DNA of 64,000 bases from Ktedonobacter robiniae (GTDB lineage Bacteria > Chloroflexota > Ktedonobacteria > Ktedonobacterales > Ktedonobacteraceae): NCBI RefSeq assembly GCF_016587375.1, contig NZ_BNJG01000001.1, positions 3,168,001 through 3,232,000 of the forward strand, given 5' to 3'. Both the position numbers and the translations under genes were made by a program. Positions 42,623-50,982 of the stretch are shown here, piece after piece (position 1 is the stretch's first letter; each line of letters starts with the position of its first letter). The notes below the pieces were generated by a model. That model did not search any database. It saw nothing but the letters and a program-made list of their open reading frames with translations, and had not been told where the DNA came from.

Positions 42623-44755
42623 CTAATGTGTTGAATGCGTCTTACGCAGGAGCGCGTCTCCCTGATTGAAGAGATTTCCTTGCTGGATATTAGCCTCGTT
42701 GTGGTGGCTATTGCCGCCAAACTCGGCGTTTTCAAGCAGGGTAATCATCTGCAAGGCGAGGGCGTCGCGTTGCGTGGTCAGGCTGGTAATGGCTTGCTCC
42801 AGATTCTGGTAGGTCTCGTCATTCGTTGAGGAACTGGCGAGAGCTTGCGTGGAGATCTCAAGCGTTGTCAGGCCGAAGTCACCCACTGGCGCGTTGATCT
42901 GTTTGTAATACTGGGCCAGCCGAGTGTAGAAGGAGCGGTTATGCTGAATGACGGCTGGGAGCGCCTTCTCGTTCAAGGCTTCGAAGAGTACACGCCCATC
43001 ATGGCGATAGTCATCTTTGAGGCCCAGTAGGAGCATCATCGTGGGGCGCACATCGGTGTGGTCGGCCCAGATGCTATCGTTGATGCCCAGGTGCGCGACG
43101 CCGGGACCCACCAGTCCCAACCAGGTGCGGTTGATGTCTGGCGCGACATCACCATGATTCCAGGCAAAAGCTGGGCTCTCATAGACGCAGGCACTGGTGC
43201 AATTGGGCGCGCCCGTAGTCCCGTAGTAATCGGGCTTGGCGAAGAGCGTGAAGTTTGGTGTGCGCGCCGGGTCCGAGGTGATCATATGCAGGGTATTCAT
43301 CTCGACCGGGTCGGCCAGGTAGTTGGTGAGCTTTTCATCCTGATTGGTAAGCGGATTAGTCACCTGGAGGCTAGCCGTATCCTGCTCCAGCTTACGCGTC
43401 ACCTGGTCGCCAGGCTTGGGATTGCCGGTGATATAGAAGTTGGGAGCGGAATCCGCGTGTACCAAGAAGGGCGTGGTGTTCTGCTTCTGTGTTGCTAGCA
43501 AGCCCGTCAGGTTTACATTGACCTCGCCAATCTGGCTGTAAGAGCACGGGACCGTGACGCCATCGCAGTTGGCGGGCGTTGGCGCGCCACCCACAAAGTG
43601 GTCGCCCTCGTCGGCGGTGAAGACGAAGAGGGTATTGTTGGCGTTAATACCATCGGCGTTGAGGCGCTGGAAAAACTTGCCAAAGGCCTCATCATACGAC
43701 TTCAGCGCGCTAACATAGCCCGCCGAGCCTGGGCCATAGGCCCCTGCGCCTTCGTGGTTGTCATGCGCATCTGAGATATAGGCATAGGTGACGGGAATGT
43801 TATGCTCCTGCATCGCGGCCACGTAGGCCAGCGACGTGGAAGCGCTCATGCCATCAAAGCCTGGGAAACCAACGTTTCCCTTCGCGCTTTGAATCACATT
43901 GCCATCCAGGTCAGTGAGAGGCTGGTCGGGGCTGATCTGAGGGGCGACATACTTATGGCCAAAAAGCCCCTGATAGTTGGTATAGCCACCCGGCTCGTTA
44001 GGGAGTACATCTGCCTGACCTTTCGCGCAGACAGAAGAATCTTGTGCGCAGTGGACGGCGATACCAACGTAGTCAGCGGTGGCCTGGTCGGGATTGGTCT
44101 TTACCTCAGTCGCTTCAGGCGAGTTCGCGCCAAAGACGGTAGGAATATCGACGCCAATATTCTCCAGTACCGTATTGGCAGTTGCGACGGCGCCAAAGTT
44201 ACACCCGGCCCGCGTGTATGATACCCACGGGGCTGGTGTATTATTCCCCTTCTCATCCAGCATAGTGTATTTGGTATCGCTGGGCGTTGAGGTGCTGTAA
44301 TCGTAGAGGGGCGAGGTCCAGTAGGCAAAGGAGACGGCGGGATTGCTTGTGCCGTTCGGATTAAAGTAACGATAGCTATTGCTGACAGGCACGCCGTTCC
44401 GGCTTGGATAGACGCCGGTCAATGTAGTCAGAATATCGGTTGCCGTATGCGCGATGAGAGGTGTATGTTGATTTGAGAGCATCGTGCCATGACTGGTAAT
44501 GAAGTTGAGGAGATTCGGCATCTGCTCCAGGTCTGAAGGAACATTCTGGTTATCGCGCGAGAGGTGGACATTATCGAATTGCAGATAGATAACGTGTTTG
44601 ACATTGCCTTGGGGAGAATTAATCTGGCAGGTATTCTCTTTGGCTTTGGCAATCGCCGAAGTGGGTGATGCAAACCCGGCTGCCAGTGATAAGAGACACA
44701 GTCCTACGAGTGTGACCAGGTGGGGTAGATGGGCGCGCCAGCTAGATGTGCGCAT
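42623..44755 (-). CDS. Secreted alkaline-phosphatase-superfamily phosphoesterase
   Basis: About 710 residues. Signal peptide: basic MRTSSWRAHLPH, then hydrophobic LVTLVGLCLLSLAAGFA and a likely cleavage near SAIAKA. The mature part has the alkaline phosphatase superfamily layout: metal-binding Asp in IYLQFDNVHL, a nucleophile region TATDILTTLTGVYPSRNG (Thr/Ser), and FVFTADEGDH with the later His in ADHTDVRPTMMLLLGL. Several Cys pairs suggest disulfides outside the cell. ATG 44755 has AGAGGAGG close upstream. A PHO-box-like repeat lies 50 bp before it, consistent with phosphate scavenging (inference). Confidence 0.82.
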   Translation of the reverse strand: MRTSSWRAHLPHLVTLVGLCLLSLAAGFASPTSAIAKAKENTCQINSPQGNVKHVIYLQFDNVHLSRDNQNVPSDLEQMPNLLNFITSHGTMLSNQHTPLIAHTATDILTTLTGVYPSRNGVPVSNSYRYFNPNGTSNPAVSFAYWTSPLYDYSTSTPSDTKYTMLDEKGNNTPAPWVSYTRAGCNFGAVATANTVLENIGVDIPTVFGANSPEATEVKTNPDQATADYVGIAVHCAQDSSVCAKGQADVLPNEPGGYTNYQGLFGHKYVAPQISPDQPLTDLDGNVIQSAKGNVGFPGFDGMSASTSLAYVAAMQEHNIPVTYAYISDAHDNHEGAGAYGPGSAGYVSALKSYDEAFGKFFQRLNADGINANNTLFVFTADEGDHFVGGAPTPANCDGVTVPCSYSQIGEVNVNLTGLLATQKQNTTPFLVHADSAPNFYITGNPKPGDQVTRKLEQDTASLQVTNPLTNQDEKLTNYLADPVEMNTLHMITSDPARTPNFTLFAKPDYYGTTGAPNCTSACVYESPAFAWNHGDVAPDINRTWLGLVGPGVAHLGINDSIWADHTDVRPTMMLLLGLKDDYRHDGRVLFEALNEKALPAVIQHNRSFYTRLAQYYKQINAPVGDFGLTTLEISTQALASSSTNDETYQNLEQAITSLTTQRDALALQMITLLENAEFGGNSHHNEANIQQGNLFNQGDALLRKTHSTH

Positions 44756-44804
44756 CGTTCCTCCTCTGTTTTCTCTGCTGTTACTGTGGGTTCTGTCATA
44801 CAAA

Positions 44805-44821
44805 TGTTAATAAATGGTTAA
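44805..44821 (-). promoter_or_regulatory. PHO-box-like direct repeat
   Basis: On the minus strand TTAACC-ATTTA-TTAACA, the same hexamers and spacing as at 35866-35882. It is 50 bp upstream of the phosphoesterase start. Both sites are followed 4 nt later by an AT-rich hexamer (TATGAC here, GATAAC at the other) that could be the -10. Confidence 0.58.
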
Positions 44822-44828
44822 GTTGTTT

Positions 44829-44862
44829 TAAAAGAGTATTTTACATTATGAATACTCTTTTA
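44829..44862. repeat. AT-rich hairpin, 12-bp stem
   Basis: TAAAAGAGTATT (44829-44840) pairs with AATACTCTTTTA (44851-44862), loop 10 nt. It lies between the PAP2 hairpin and the phosphoesterase promoter and could be an operator or a back-up terminator. Confidence 0.55.
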
Positions 44863-44881
44863 CCACTGAAGAGTATAGCAT

Positions 44882-44960
44882 ATAAGGGAGAGAAATAGTA
44901 GTGTAAAAAGAGAGGGGCATCTGCCTACCCTCTTTTTACACTACTATTTCTCTCCCTTAT
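44882..44960. terminator. Long perfect hairpin, 31-bp stem
   Basis: Arms 44882-44912 and 44930-44960, with a further few pairs after one mismatch in the 17-nt loop. The right arm contains the PAP2 stop codon. Confidence 0.83.
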
Positions 44961-45841
44961 TTTTCGTCATCATCATCGTCGCCATCGGCATGTCCAGGCT
45001 GGCGAAGTGGTTTGGCGGCTTCAGGCGAGGTCCCAACGGGTGGATGGATCCAGGCCTTGGCGCGCAGGTAGAGGGCCATCAGGCCGGTAAACCAGAGGCC
45101 GCCATACATATAGCCAGCCATCACATCGCTGGGCCAGTGCGCGCCCAGGTAGACGCGTGAGGGACCAATACAGGCGATGAGCAGCAGGCAGGCTGTAATA
45201 AGCGTATTGCGTAGTTTGCCGTTGCGCCAGTTGGAGGCTAGCAGGTAGGTCAGCAGGCCATAGAAGTTGGTATAGTGCATGACGTGGCCACTGGGAAAGC
45301 TGGGTTCGTTAATGACGCGCACCACCGTCACAAGCTCATCCGTGGGTCGTGGACGCTTGATCACGCGCTTGACGATCGCGTTGAGCAGCGTCGAGGAACT
45401 GGTGAGCAGGATAAAGAGAGCTTCCAGGCGGAAGCGCAAGGCCCAGAAGATACCCGCTGCCGCCACAGTCTGAGGCACGGCCCACTTGGGAAAGCCAATC
45501 TCTGAGACGCCATAGAAGAAGCGGCGGAGCCAGGGTTGACGCCGTTTCTGTAGTTGCGCCGTGATTGTCATATCGCCTGGAAAGAATTGTGTGCGTTGGG
45601 CGATAAATGAGAGAATGATAACGCCAGAGAGCAACCAGAGATAGAAGGCCATATACATGGTGCCACGTGAGACCGCTTTCCGGCCTGAATACGATGTCTC
45701 CGCCGCTTTGCGCTGGGCCTCATTGACCACGGGCGCCAGGTCCGGCAGTGGCGACGGTGGTGGAGCGGCTGCCTCCTTGGGTGGGGTAATATTGGGTATG
45801 ATCTTATTAGTTTTATCAAAAAGCCTGAACTTGTTGGGCAT
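44957..45841 (-). CDS. PAP2-family membrane phosphatase
   Basis: 294 residues with the three phosphatidic-acid-phosphatase signatures: KRVIKRPRP (motif 1, K-x6-RP), FPSGH (motif 2) and SRVYLGAHWPSDVMAG (motif 3, SR-x5-H-x3-D). About six membrane helices; a proline-rich N-terminal cytosolic tail and an acidic C-terminal tail (DGDDDDDEK). Such enzymes dephosphorylate phosphatidate, PGP or undecaprenyl-PP at the membrane's outer face. It is 40 bp downstream of a lipid kinase gene, making a lipid phosphorylation/dephosphorylation pair likely. Confidence 0.92.
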   Translation of the reverse strand: MPNKFRLFDKTNKIIPNITPPKEAAAPPPSPLPDLAPVVNEAQRKAAETSYSGRKAVSRGTMYMAFYLWLLSGVIILSFIAQRTQFFPGDMTITAQLQKRRQPWLRRFFYGVSEIGFPKWAVPQTVAAAGIFWALRFRLEALFILLTSSSTLLNAIVKRVIKRPRPTDELVTVVRVINEPSFPSGHVMHYTNFYGLLTYLLASNWRNGKLRNTLITACLLLIACIGPSRVYLGAHWPSDVMAGYMYGGLWFTGLMALYLRAKAWIHPPVGTSPEAAKPLRQPGHADGDDDDDEK

Positions 45842-45880
45842 ACAGTATACTCCCCTCTAGATGATGGTGAAGCGTGTGTC

Positions 45881-46855
45881 CTATGTATAGGCACGTCGAG
45901 CAGGCGTCAAAGGTTGATGTTGTGAGATATTTGCGCTATCGATCACTCGCTGGGGTATGCGCACACGTAGCGCCGCCGGGATAATCTCAATTTTGGCTGG
46001 CGTCGTGCCAATCTGTTCGCCATCTGCGTGCAGCGACAAGGGTGTCCTGGCTGTAATATACAGCTTTTTGATGCGTCGGCGTTTCACTTTTGGCTCAAAT
46101 ACGCGCCGTCCCTGGCTGATAGCGATGGCGTGTAGTATGTATTCCAGTTTATTAAAGTTCTGGTAAATAAGAATGTCGAGATAGCCATCATCCATAACCG
46201 CCTGGGGCGCGAATTGGAGATGTGCACCGTAGAAGGGCGAGTTACAGACGCTGACCTGGAGTGCGCGGTAGCTACGCGTATGCCCATCATCAAAGGTGAT
46301 TTTCACGCGTTCCGGGTGGAAAGAGAAGAGTGTGTGTATTCCATTGATCATGCCCCGTATCGTCTCGCGAAAGCCTGAGCTTTTGATGTCTTCAGCCGCG
46401 GGGAAGAGGGCAGCCTCCAGTCCGATACCAGATACCTCCAGGAAGATCTGGCCATTGATGGAGCCCACATCGATACAGCCGGTTTTCCCTTCGGTAATGA
46501 TCTGGCAGGCCTCGTCAATATCTTCACTGATATGCAGGCTGTGCGCGATATTATTCATAGTTCCGCATGGAAGTATACCGAGAATGCTTTTACTGCCTAT
46601 CAGGCCGCTGGCGACCGAGTGGAGTGTACCGTCGCCGCCAGCAGCAATGATGAGCTTAATACCTGCCTGTGCAGCTTCGCGCGCGAGACCAGCGCCAGGA
46701 TCATCCGCTGTGGTATAGCGTACCTCTGCCTCAATGTGATAGTGACGCAGATTGTTCAGGATGCGATCCTCGATCTCATTCTGTCCTACCGGGGCCGCCT
46801 GGTTCGCCATAGGCGAGGAACCGGAGGTCGGGTTGCGTATGATGATAGCGCGCAT
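45881..46855 (-). CDS. Diacylglycerol kinase-family lipid kinase (YegS/DgkB type)
   Basis: 324 residues. RNPTSGS near the N-terminus, the ATP-binding AAGGDGTLHSVASGLIG motif and LGILPCGTMNNIAHSL (family: PxGTxND) show the DAGK catalytic domain. The C-terminal beta domain contains LHADGEQIGTTPAKIEI (usual D-G-E motif). It phosphorylates diacylglycerol or a related lipid. First gene of the operon with PAP2. The Met start at 46855 is followed immediately by the family's RAIIIRNP strand, so it is secure. A repeat element lies just upstream. Confidence 0.92.
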   Translation of the reverse strand: MRAIIIRNPTSGSSPMANQAAPVGQNEIEDRILNNLRHYHIEAEVRYTTADDPGAGLAREAAQAGIKLIIAAGGDGTLHSVASGLIGSKSILGILPCGTMNNIAHSLHISEDIDEACQIITEGKTGCIDVGSINGQIFLEVSGIGLEAALFPAAEDIKSSGFRETIRGMINGIHTLFSFHPERVKITFDDGHTRSYRALQVSVCNSPFYGAHLQFAPQAVMDDGYLDILIYQNFNKLEYILHAIAISQGRRVFEPKVKRRRIKKLYITARTPLSLHADGEQIGTTPAKIEIIPAALRVRIPQRVIDSANISQHQPLTPARRAYT

Positions 46856-46898
46856 AATCTTCCCTCTGCCATACGTGTTCTCTTGCTCTCTTTATGCT

Positions 46899-46977
46899 CT
46901 TATGCGGAAACCAACGTCACTGGCGTGGCGAGCGCTTCCCCCATTCGGGGACAGGCGCGCTCAGGTTTCCGAATAGG
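46899..46977 (+). repeat. MITE/REP-like element, copy 4
   Basis: CTTATGCGGAAACC ... GGTTTCCGAATAGG with GTCACTGGCG, one CCCCCATTCGGGGAC module and GCGCGCTCAGG. It sits between the lipid kinase start and the end of the flavin oxidoreductase gene. Confidence 0.75.
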
Positions 46978-47049
46978 CAGTATCTAGAAGCTCGCTTAAC
47001 TCTGCTTATAACACGGATGTGCAGCCGGGTTGGCCTCAGAAAGGCCGGT

Positions 47050-48437
47050 TTAGCCTTTGCCAGGGGTGGTACGCACGCTGGCCCAGCGAACGCTCTCGCT
47101 GAGCGTTGGATACTGGATGGTGGTCAAGGCCAGCTGTTCGACACCCAGGTTATTGCGCATAGCCAGGACAATAGGTGTGATCAGATCGTCGGCACGGTCA
47201 CCCAGGATATGAGCGCCGAGCACCTGGTTCTGCTCGTCGATCAGGAGCTTGATGAGTCCTGTGGTACGTCCATTGACGATGGCGCGTGCGTTCTCCTTAA
47301 ACAGGGTACGCCCCACGCGATAGGGGATGCCACTGGTGCGTAGCTGCTCCTCTGTGCTTCCCACATGTGCCAGGGGGGATCGGTAAAGATGACCCAGGGC
47401 ACCACCTGGAGATTAAAGTTCTGTGGATGATGTGAGAGAGCATTGCGGGCTGCGGCCTTACCTTGCGCGCTGGCGACATGCGTGAGGCGCATCCCTCCGA
47501 TAACATCGCCTGCCGCCCAGATATGCGGAACGCTGGTGCGCAGGGTTGCATCTACGAGAATGCGATTGTTGTCTGACCGGACATCCGCTGCCTCCAGGTG
47601 GAGTGGGGCCAGGTTGGGTTCGCGTCCCGTAGCCAGCAGTATGTCCGTGACATCTAGCTCACGCTGGCGCCTGGACGCGTCTTGAAAACGCAGACGTTTC
47701 CCCTGAGGGGTAAGCTCGGCCTGCTGTAGTGTAACGCCCGTCTCGATCTGGACGCCCTCCTGGCGCAACACCTGTTCGAGGAGCTTGACCAGTTCGCTAT
47801 CCTCGTGTTCTAGGAGGGTTGGCTTGCTCTCCAGCAGCGTTACCTCGACGTCGAAGCGGCGGAACATCTGCGCGAACTCAACCCCTAAGGGGCCACCACC
47901 AATGATAGCCAGGCTGTGTGGTAGTTGTGGGAGTTTCATGACATCAACATTGGTCAGGAAACCCGTGTGATCCAGTCCCCGAATAGGTGGGGTAATGGTA
48001 TGGCTGCCGGCGGTGATAATGATGCGCGCGGCTTCATAGAGGCGACCGCCTATGCCCATCTCATGTTCTGAGATAAACTCGGCCTCGCCCTCGATAACTT
48101 CGATGCCACGCTGGCGCAGCTTTTCGCGTGCCTGGATGGGCGTGCCGCCACGGACTTGCTCTATCACGCCCTGGACGTAGCGCTGGATGCCGGGCCAATC
48201 TATATCGGCACTGGGTATCTGTATCCCATACATAGCGGCCTGCTGAGCCTGGTGATGGATGCTGGCGATATGCAGGAGGGCCTTGGTTGGATCACAGCCA
48301 TAATTGAGATAGGTTCCTCCCAATTTGTCACGTTCAATCAATCCAACACGCATGCCGTGAGCCGCCGCCTCGTTCGCTGCACTGCTGCCAGCCGCTCCGG
48401 CCCCGATAACCATGAGATCATAGCGCGTAAGGGTCAT
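47050..48437 (-). pseudogene. Flavin disulfide-reductase-like oxidoreductase, frameshifted
   Basis: Two frames (47241-48437 and 47050-47364) join into one pyridine nucleotide-disulfide oxidoreductase of about 460 residues: FAD motif YDLMVIGAGAAGSSAANEAA, NAD motif LAIIGGGPLGVEFAQMF, ATGREPNL, and AAGDVIGGMRLTHVASAQG. The frame is lost in a G6 run (47373-47378, plus strand); one more base gives the family sequence FTDPPLAHVGSTEEQLR. Independently, the redox disulfide is degenerate: GGTYLNYGCDPTK has Tyr for the first Cys, and the C-terminal QYPTLSE has Tyr where family members have the catalytic His. So even the intact protein would not be a normal disulfide reductase. Confidence 0.85.
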
Positions 48438-48460
48438 TGCTGCATCTGCCTTTCTTAGAT

Positions 48461-48540
48461 CTTATGCCGAAACCCAACGTCACTCGTGTGACTAGCGCTT
48501 TACCCCCATTCGGGGACAAGCGCTCAGGGTTTCGGAGAAG
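48461..48540 (+). repeat. MITE/REP-like element, copy 5
   Basis: CTTATGCCGAAACCC ... GGGTTTCGGAGAAG, a nearly perfect terminal inverted repeat; the interior has GTCACTCGTGTGAC, a CCCCCATTCGGGGAC module and AAGCGCTCA. It lies upstream of the flavin oxidoreductase gene. Confidence 0.78.
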
Positions 48541-48560
48541 AAGTAGACGTCGTAGAGACA

Positions 48561-48613
48561 GAAACGCTTGCTGGCATGCCTCTCGCGTTTCTCAGCAGAT
48601 GCCAGCAAGCGTT
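48561..48613. terminator. Hairpin with two mutually exclusive pairings
   Basis: AACGCTTGCTGGCAT (48563-48577) pairs with 48599-48613 (15 bp). Alternatively GAAACGC (48561-48567) pairs with GCGTTTC (48585-48591). It lies 44 bp beyond the stop of the leftward TM-helix gene. Confidence 0.65.
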
Positions 48614-48656
48614 ATGTACGGTAGGGTCCTATATCACGACGATACAATCGTTTTAC

Positions 48657-49553
48657 CTAGCGCGGTGGTTGATCACGATAGGGTTGCTGTGAGAATGATC
48701 TCCGCTGAAGCTGTTCATCGGCCTGTTTCGCGGCGGCTGCCTGAGCGGGAGTCATGCCACCAGGGGCCATGCCACCAGGTCCGCCTGTCATGCCACCAGG
48801 GGCCATGCCGGGGCGCCCTTCAGGACCATAGGCGCCAGTTGGAGGTTGCATCGGCTCCTGTGCTGTAGTGGGACGACCAAACCGACCCTCTGTGCGCTGT
48901 AGCAGCTGTTGCGCAGATTCACGCCCACCCAGGCCAAAGGCTAGACCAAAGGCTAGAGCCAGCGCGCCCACGATGGCGGCAAACAGGGTTTGCAGAATGG
49001 CTGGTGCGATCTGAAGCTGGTAGAGCGCAAGCAAGGCTGCAAGCGCGATAATAGCTACGCGTGTGATGGTCGAGAAGACGCGCGGATTACCAACACCACT
49101 CGATGCTGTCGCTCCTAAAACGATATCTCCCACAAAGGTCGCGAGGAGCGTGCCCAGGAAGAGCGCGAGAATGGCTACAAAGACGTTTGGAATGTAGGCA
49201 ACAATCGTACTTAGTAGATTGCTGATTGTAGGCAGTCCGAGGCTGTCGGATGCGGGTACAAGGAAGATCAAAAAGACGAACCAGAAGGCAACTCTACCTA
49301 GAATTCTGGCTACATTTATGTCTGTATTCAGACGTCGCTCCAAGTTCACAAGACCAGCACGTTCGGATGCCGCGTCGACGTTTGCGCGTTGGCAAAGCCA
49401 GACCACGGCCTTCTCCACCAATTTGGCTATGATAAAGCCAATTAAGAGAATTACCAGGAAACCAACGAGTTTGGGGATAAAGGCAAAGACAGCTGCTAAG
49501 ACTCCCACCAGGGAGTTCCATACTGCCGCACCCCAATTGCCAATCGTGTTCAC
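48657..49553 (-). CDS. Small-conductance channel-like 'conserved TM helix' membrane protein
   Basis: About 298 residues. Repeated amphipathic/hydrophobic helices: VGVLAAVFAFIPKLVGFLVILLIGFIIAKLVEK, FVFLIFLVPASDSLGLPTISNLL, VAYIPNVFVAILALFLGTLLATF and ALALAFGLAFGLGGRESAQQLL. These match the 'conserved TM helix' repeat proteins related to MscS-type channels, without the MscS beta domain. The C-terminus is a Gly/Met/Pro-rich tail with repeated PGGM and PGGMAPGGM units. I place the start at GTG 49553 because AAAGGAG stands 6 nt upstream; the frame runs on to 50156 but that part opposes the methyltransferase gene and is not protein-like. Confidence 0.78.
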   Translation of the reverse strand: MNTIGNWGAAVWNSLVGVLAAVFAFIPKLVGFLVILLIGFIIAKLVEKAVVWLCQRANVDAASERAGLVNLERRLNTDINVARILGRVAFWFVFLIFLVPASDSLGLPTISNLLSTIVAYIPNVFVAILALFLGTLLATFVGDIVLGATASSGVGNPRVFSTITRVAIIALAALLALYQLQIAPAILQTLFAAIVGALALAFGLAFGLGGRESAQQLLQRTEGRFGRPTTAQEPMQPPTGAYGPEGRPGMAPGGMTGGPGGMAPGGMTPAQAAAAKQADEQLQRRSFSQQPYRDQPPR

Positions 49554-49762
49554 TGCAAACTCCTTTCTCTCTCTCATGCGAGGATCAGAAAGATGTTGTA
49601 TACCTATCGATAGCATATTTAGTATAGCCATTATCTTATAGTCGTGTTTATGTTGTATTCCCTCTGGTATGAAGAAACTTTTCCATAAAGCTGCTCGTGA
49701 TGTACATGATAAAGGAGTTGCTACGCGTCTCCTCTGCCTTGTGATGTGCTTTAGTAATTGCC

Positions 49763-49776
49763 CACGCAATTGCGTG
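49763..49776. promoter_or_regulatory. 14-bp perfect palindrome upstream of the methyltransferase gene
   Basis: CACGCAATTGCGTG, followed at 49788 by GTGTACGCA, a partial third half-site. Operator candidate. A CAGGCG/CGCCTG hairpin lies nearer the start (49804-49819). Confidence 0.4.
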
Positions 49777-49840
49777 TACCAAGTTGTTGTGTACGCAAAA
49801 AAACAGGCGTTCCCGCCTGGAAACGGGGGAAGGATGTTGT

Positions 49841-50806
49841 ATGTCGTTTGAGGATAAGGCCCTGGTTCACACAAGCACGCTCTTCGCCAATCCCTTTGAC
49901 CTTGCGGACCTGGAAGTATTTGATGATGCCACGCTGCAAAGGGTATGTGTGGGTGAGCATGCGAGCGTACCTTTTGAGATCCTGGCCTTGAGCTTGCGTG
50001 CTGCTCCTGAGAGCCTGTTGCGGCGCATTGCGCATTGTCTTTCACCTGCTCAATGGGCGTACTTTCAGCATGTGCAGCGCCGCTCTTGCCCTTCTCAAGA
50101 GGATGTCGAGCACGCGCGACGCCTGCTGCTAGATCGCCTCTTCTGGGAGTTGACATACTGGAAGACGCCCGAACTGTACGAGGAATTGACGGAGGGTGAG
50201 CACCTGCACCCAGAGATCTTTCCGCGTCTCGCGCCAGACATTCATGCGAAAGAGGTGCTGGATGTTGGAGCTGGGAGCGGGCGGGCGACTATTGAGTGCC
50301 TGCGTTATGGCGCGGCGCATGTCTATGCGGTCGAGCCTTCTCCGGGTCTACGTCGCATTCTAGAGCAGAAGTTGCGGTATATGCCTCAGCCCTCACGCTT
50401 TGTCTCGTGTAGTGGCAGTTTTGAGGATCTCCCGCTAGAGGATCAGAGTGTGGACCTTGCGCTTTCCTGTTCCGCCTTTACGGCGTTGCCGGGACAGGGA
50501 GGTGAGCCAGGACTGAGCGAATTGAAGCGTGTAACCCGTTTTGGTGGCAAGATCGTGCTCATCTGGCCTCGGTATGAGGACCGCGCCTGGCTGGAGGCGC
50601 ATGGCTTTATGTACGTTACCCTACCTATGGATCAGGAAATGCGTGTTTGCTTTCGTTCGCAAAAAGCTGCCCTGGAGTGTGCGAGGCGTTTTTATACATA
50701 CAATCACGAGGCTGCGCGCTATGTCCTGATGCATCAGAGCGCGGACATTCCTTTCTCGGTTATTGGCCTCAATCCCCCATGTGAGTACTGCTGGCTTCAG
50801 GTGTAG
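49841..50806 (+). CDS. SAM-dependent class I methyltransferase with helical N-terminal domain
   Basis: About 321 residues. Residues 1-140 are helical with no recognised domain (ADLEVFDDATLQRVCVGEHA...). Motif I is EVLDVGAGSGRATIECL, followed by YAVEPSPGLRRIL (acidic residue contacting the SAM ribose), FEDLPLEDQSVDLALS (motif II/III) and FGGKIVLIWP. The last ~80 residues contain a Cys/Tyr-rich end (NPPCEYCWLQV). Substrate unknown. ATG 49841 follows AAGGA by 8 nt. No metabolic neighbours point to a pathway. Confidence 0.85.
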   Translation: MSFEDKALVHTSTLFANPFDLADLEVFDDATLQRVCVGEHASVPFEILALSLRAAPESLLRRIAHCLSPAQWAYFQHVQRRSCPSQEDVEHARRLLLDRLFWELTYWKTPELYEELTEGEHLHPEIFPRLAPDIHAKEVLDVGAGSGRATIECLRYGAAHVYAVEPSPGLRRILEQKLRYMPQPSRFVSCSGSFEDLPLEDQSVDLALSCSAFTALPGQGGEPGLSELKRVTRFGGKIVLIWPRYEDRAWLEAHGFMYVTLPMDQEMRVCFRSQKAALECARRFYTYNHEAARYVLMHQSADIPFSVIGLNPPCEYCWLQV

Positions 50807-50824
50807 TGCCAGCTGCGCAAAAAT

Positions 50825-50953
50825 CTTATTCCGAACCGCAACCCCCATTCGGGGGCGCGCGTCACTGGCATGCCTAGCGCTTCCCCCATTTGGGGACCAC
50901 CTAACCCCATTCGGGGGCACAGCGGCCGCGCGCTCAGGGTTTTCGGAACTAAG
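50825..50953 (+). repeat. MITE/REP-like element, copy 6 (long form)
   Basis: CTTATTCCGAACC ... GGGTTTTCGGAACTAAG with three CCCCATTCGGGG-type modules (one as CCCCATTTGGGG), making it the longest copy. It lies between the methyltransferase and Rieske genes and may supply promoter-proximal sequence to the latter. Confidence 0.72.
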
Positions 50954-50982
50954 AAGTGTATGTTCGAAAGGATGAGAGATAC

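Noticed and set aside
49554..50156. N-terminal extension of the TM-helix protein
   Set aside because: Low-complexity translation of intergenic and antisense sequence; a strong AAAGGAG-GTG start lies at 49553.
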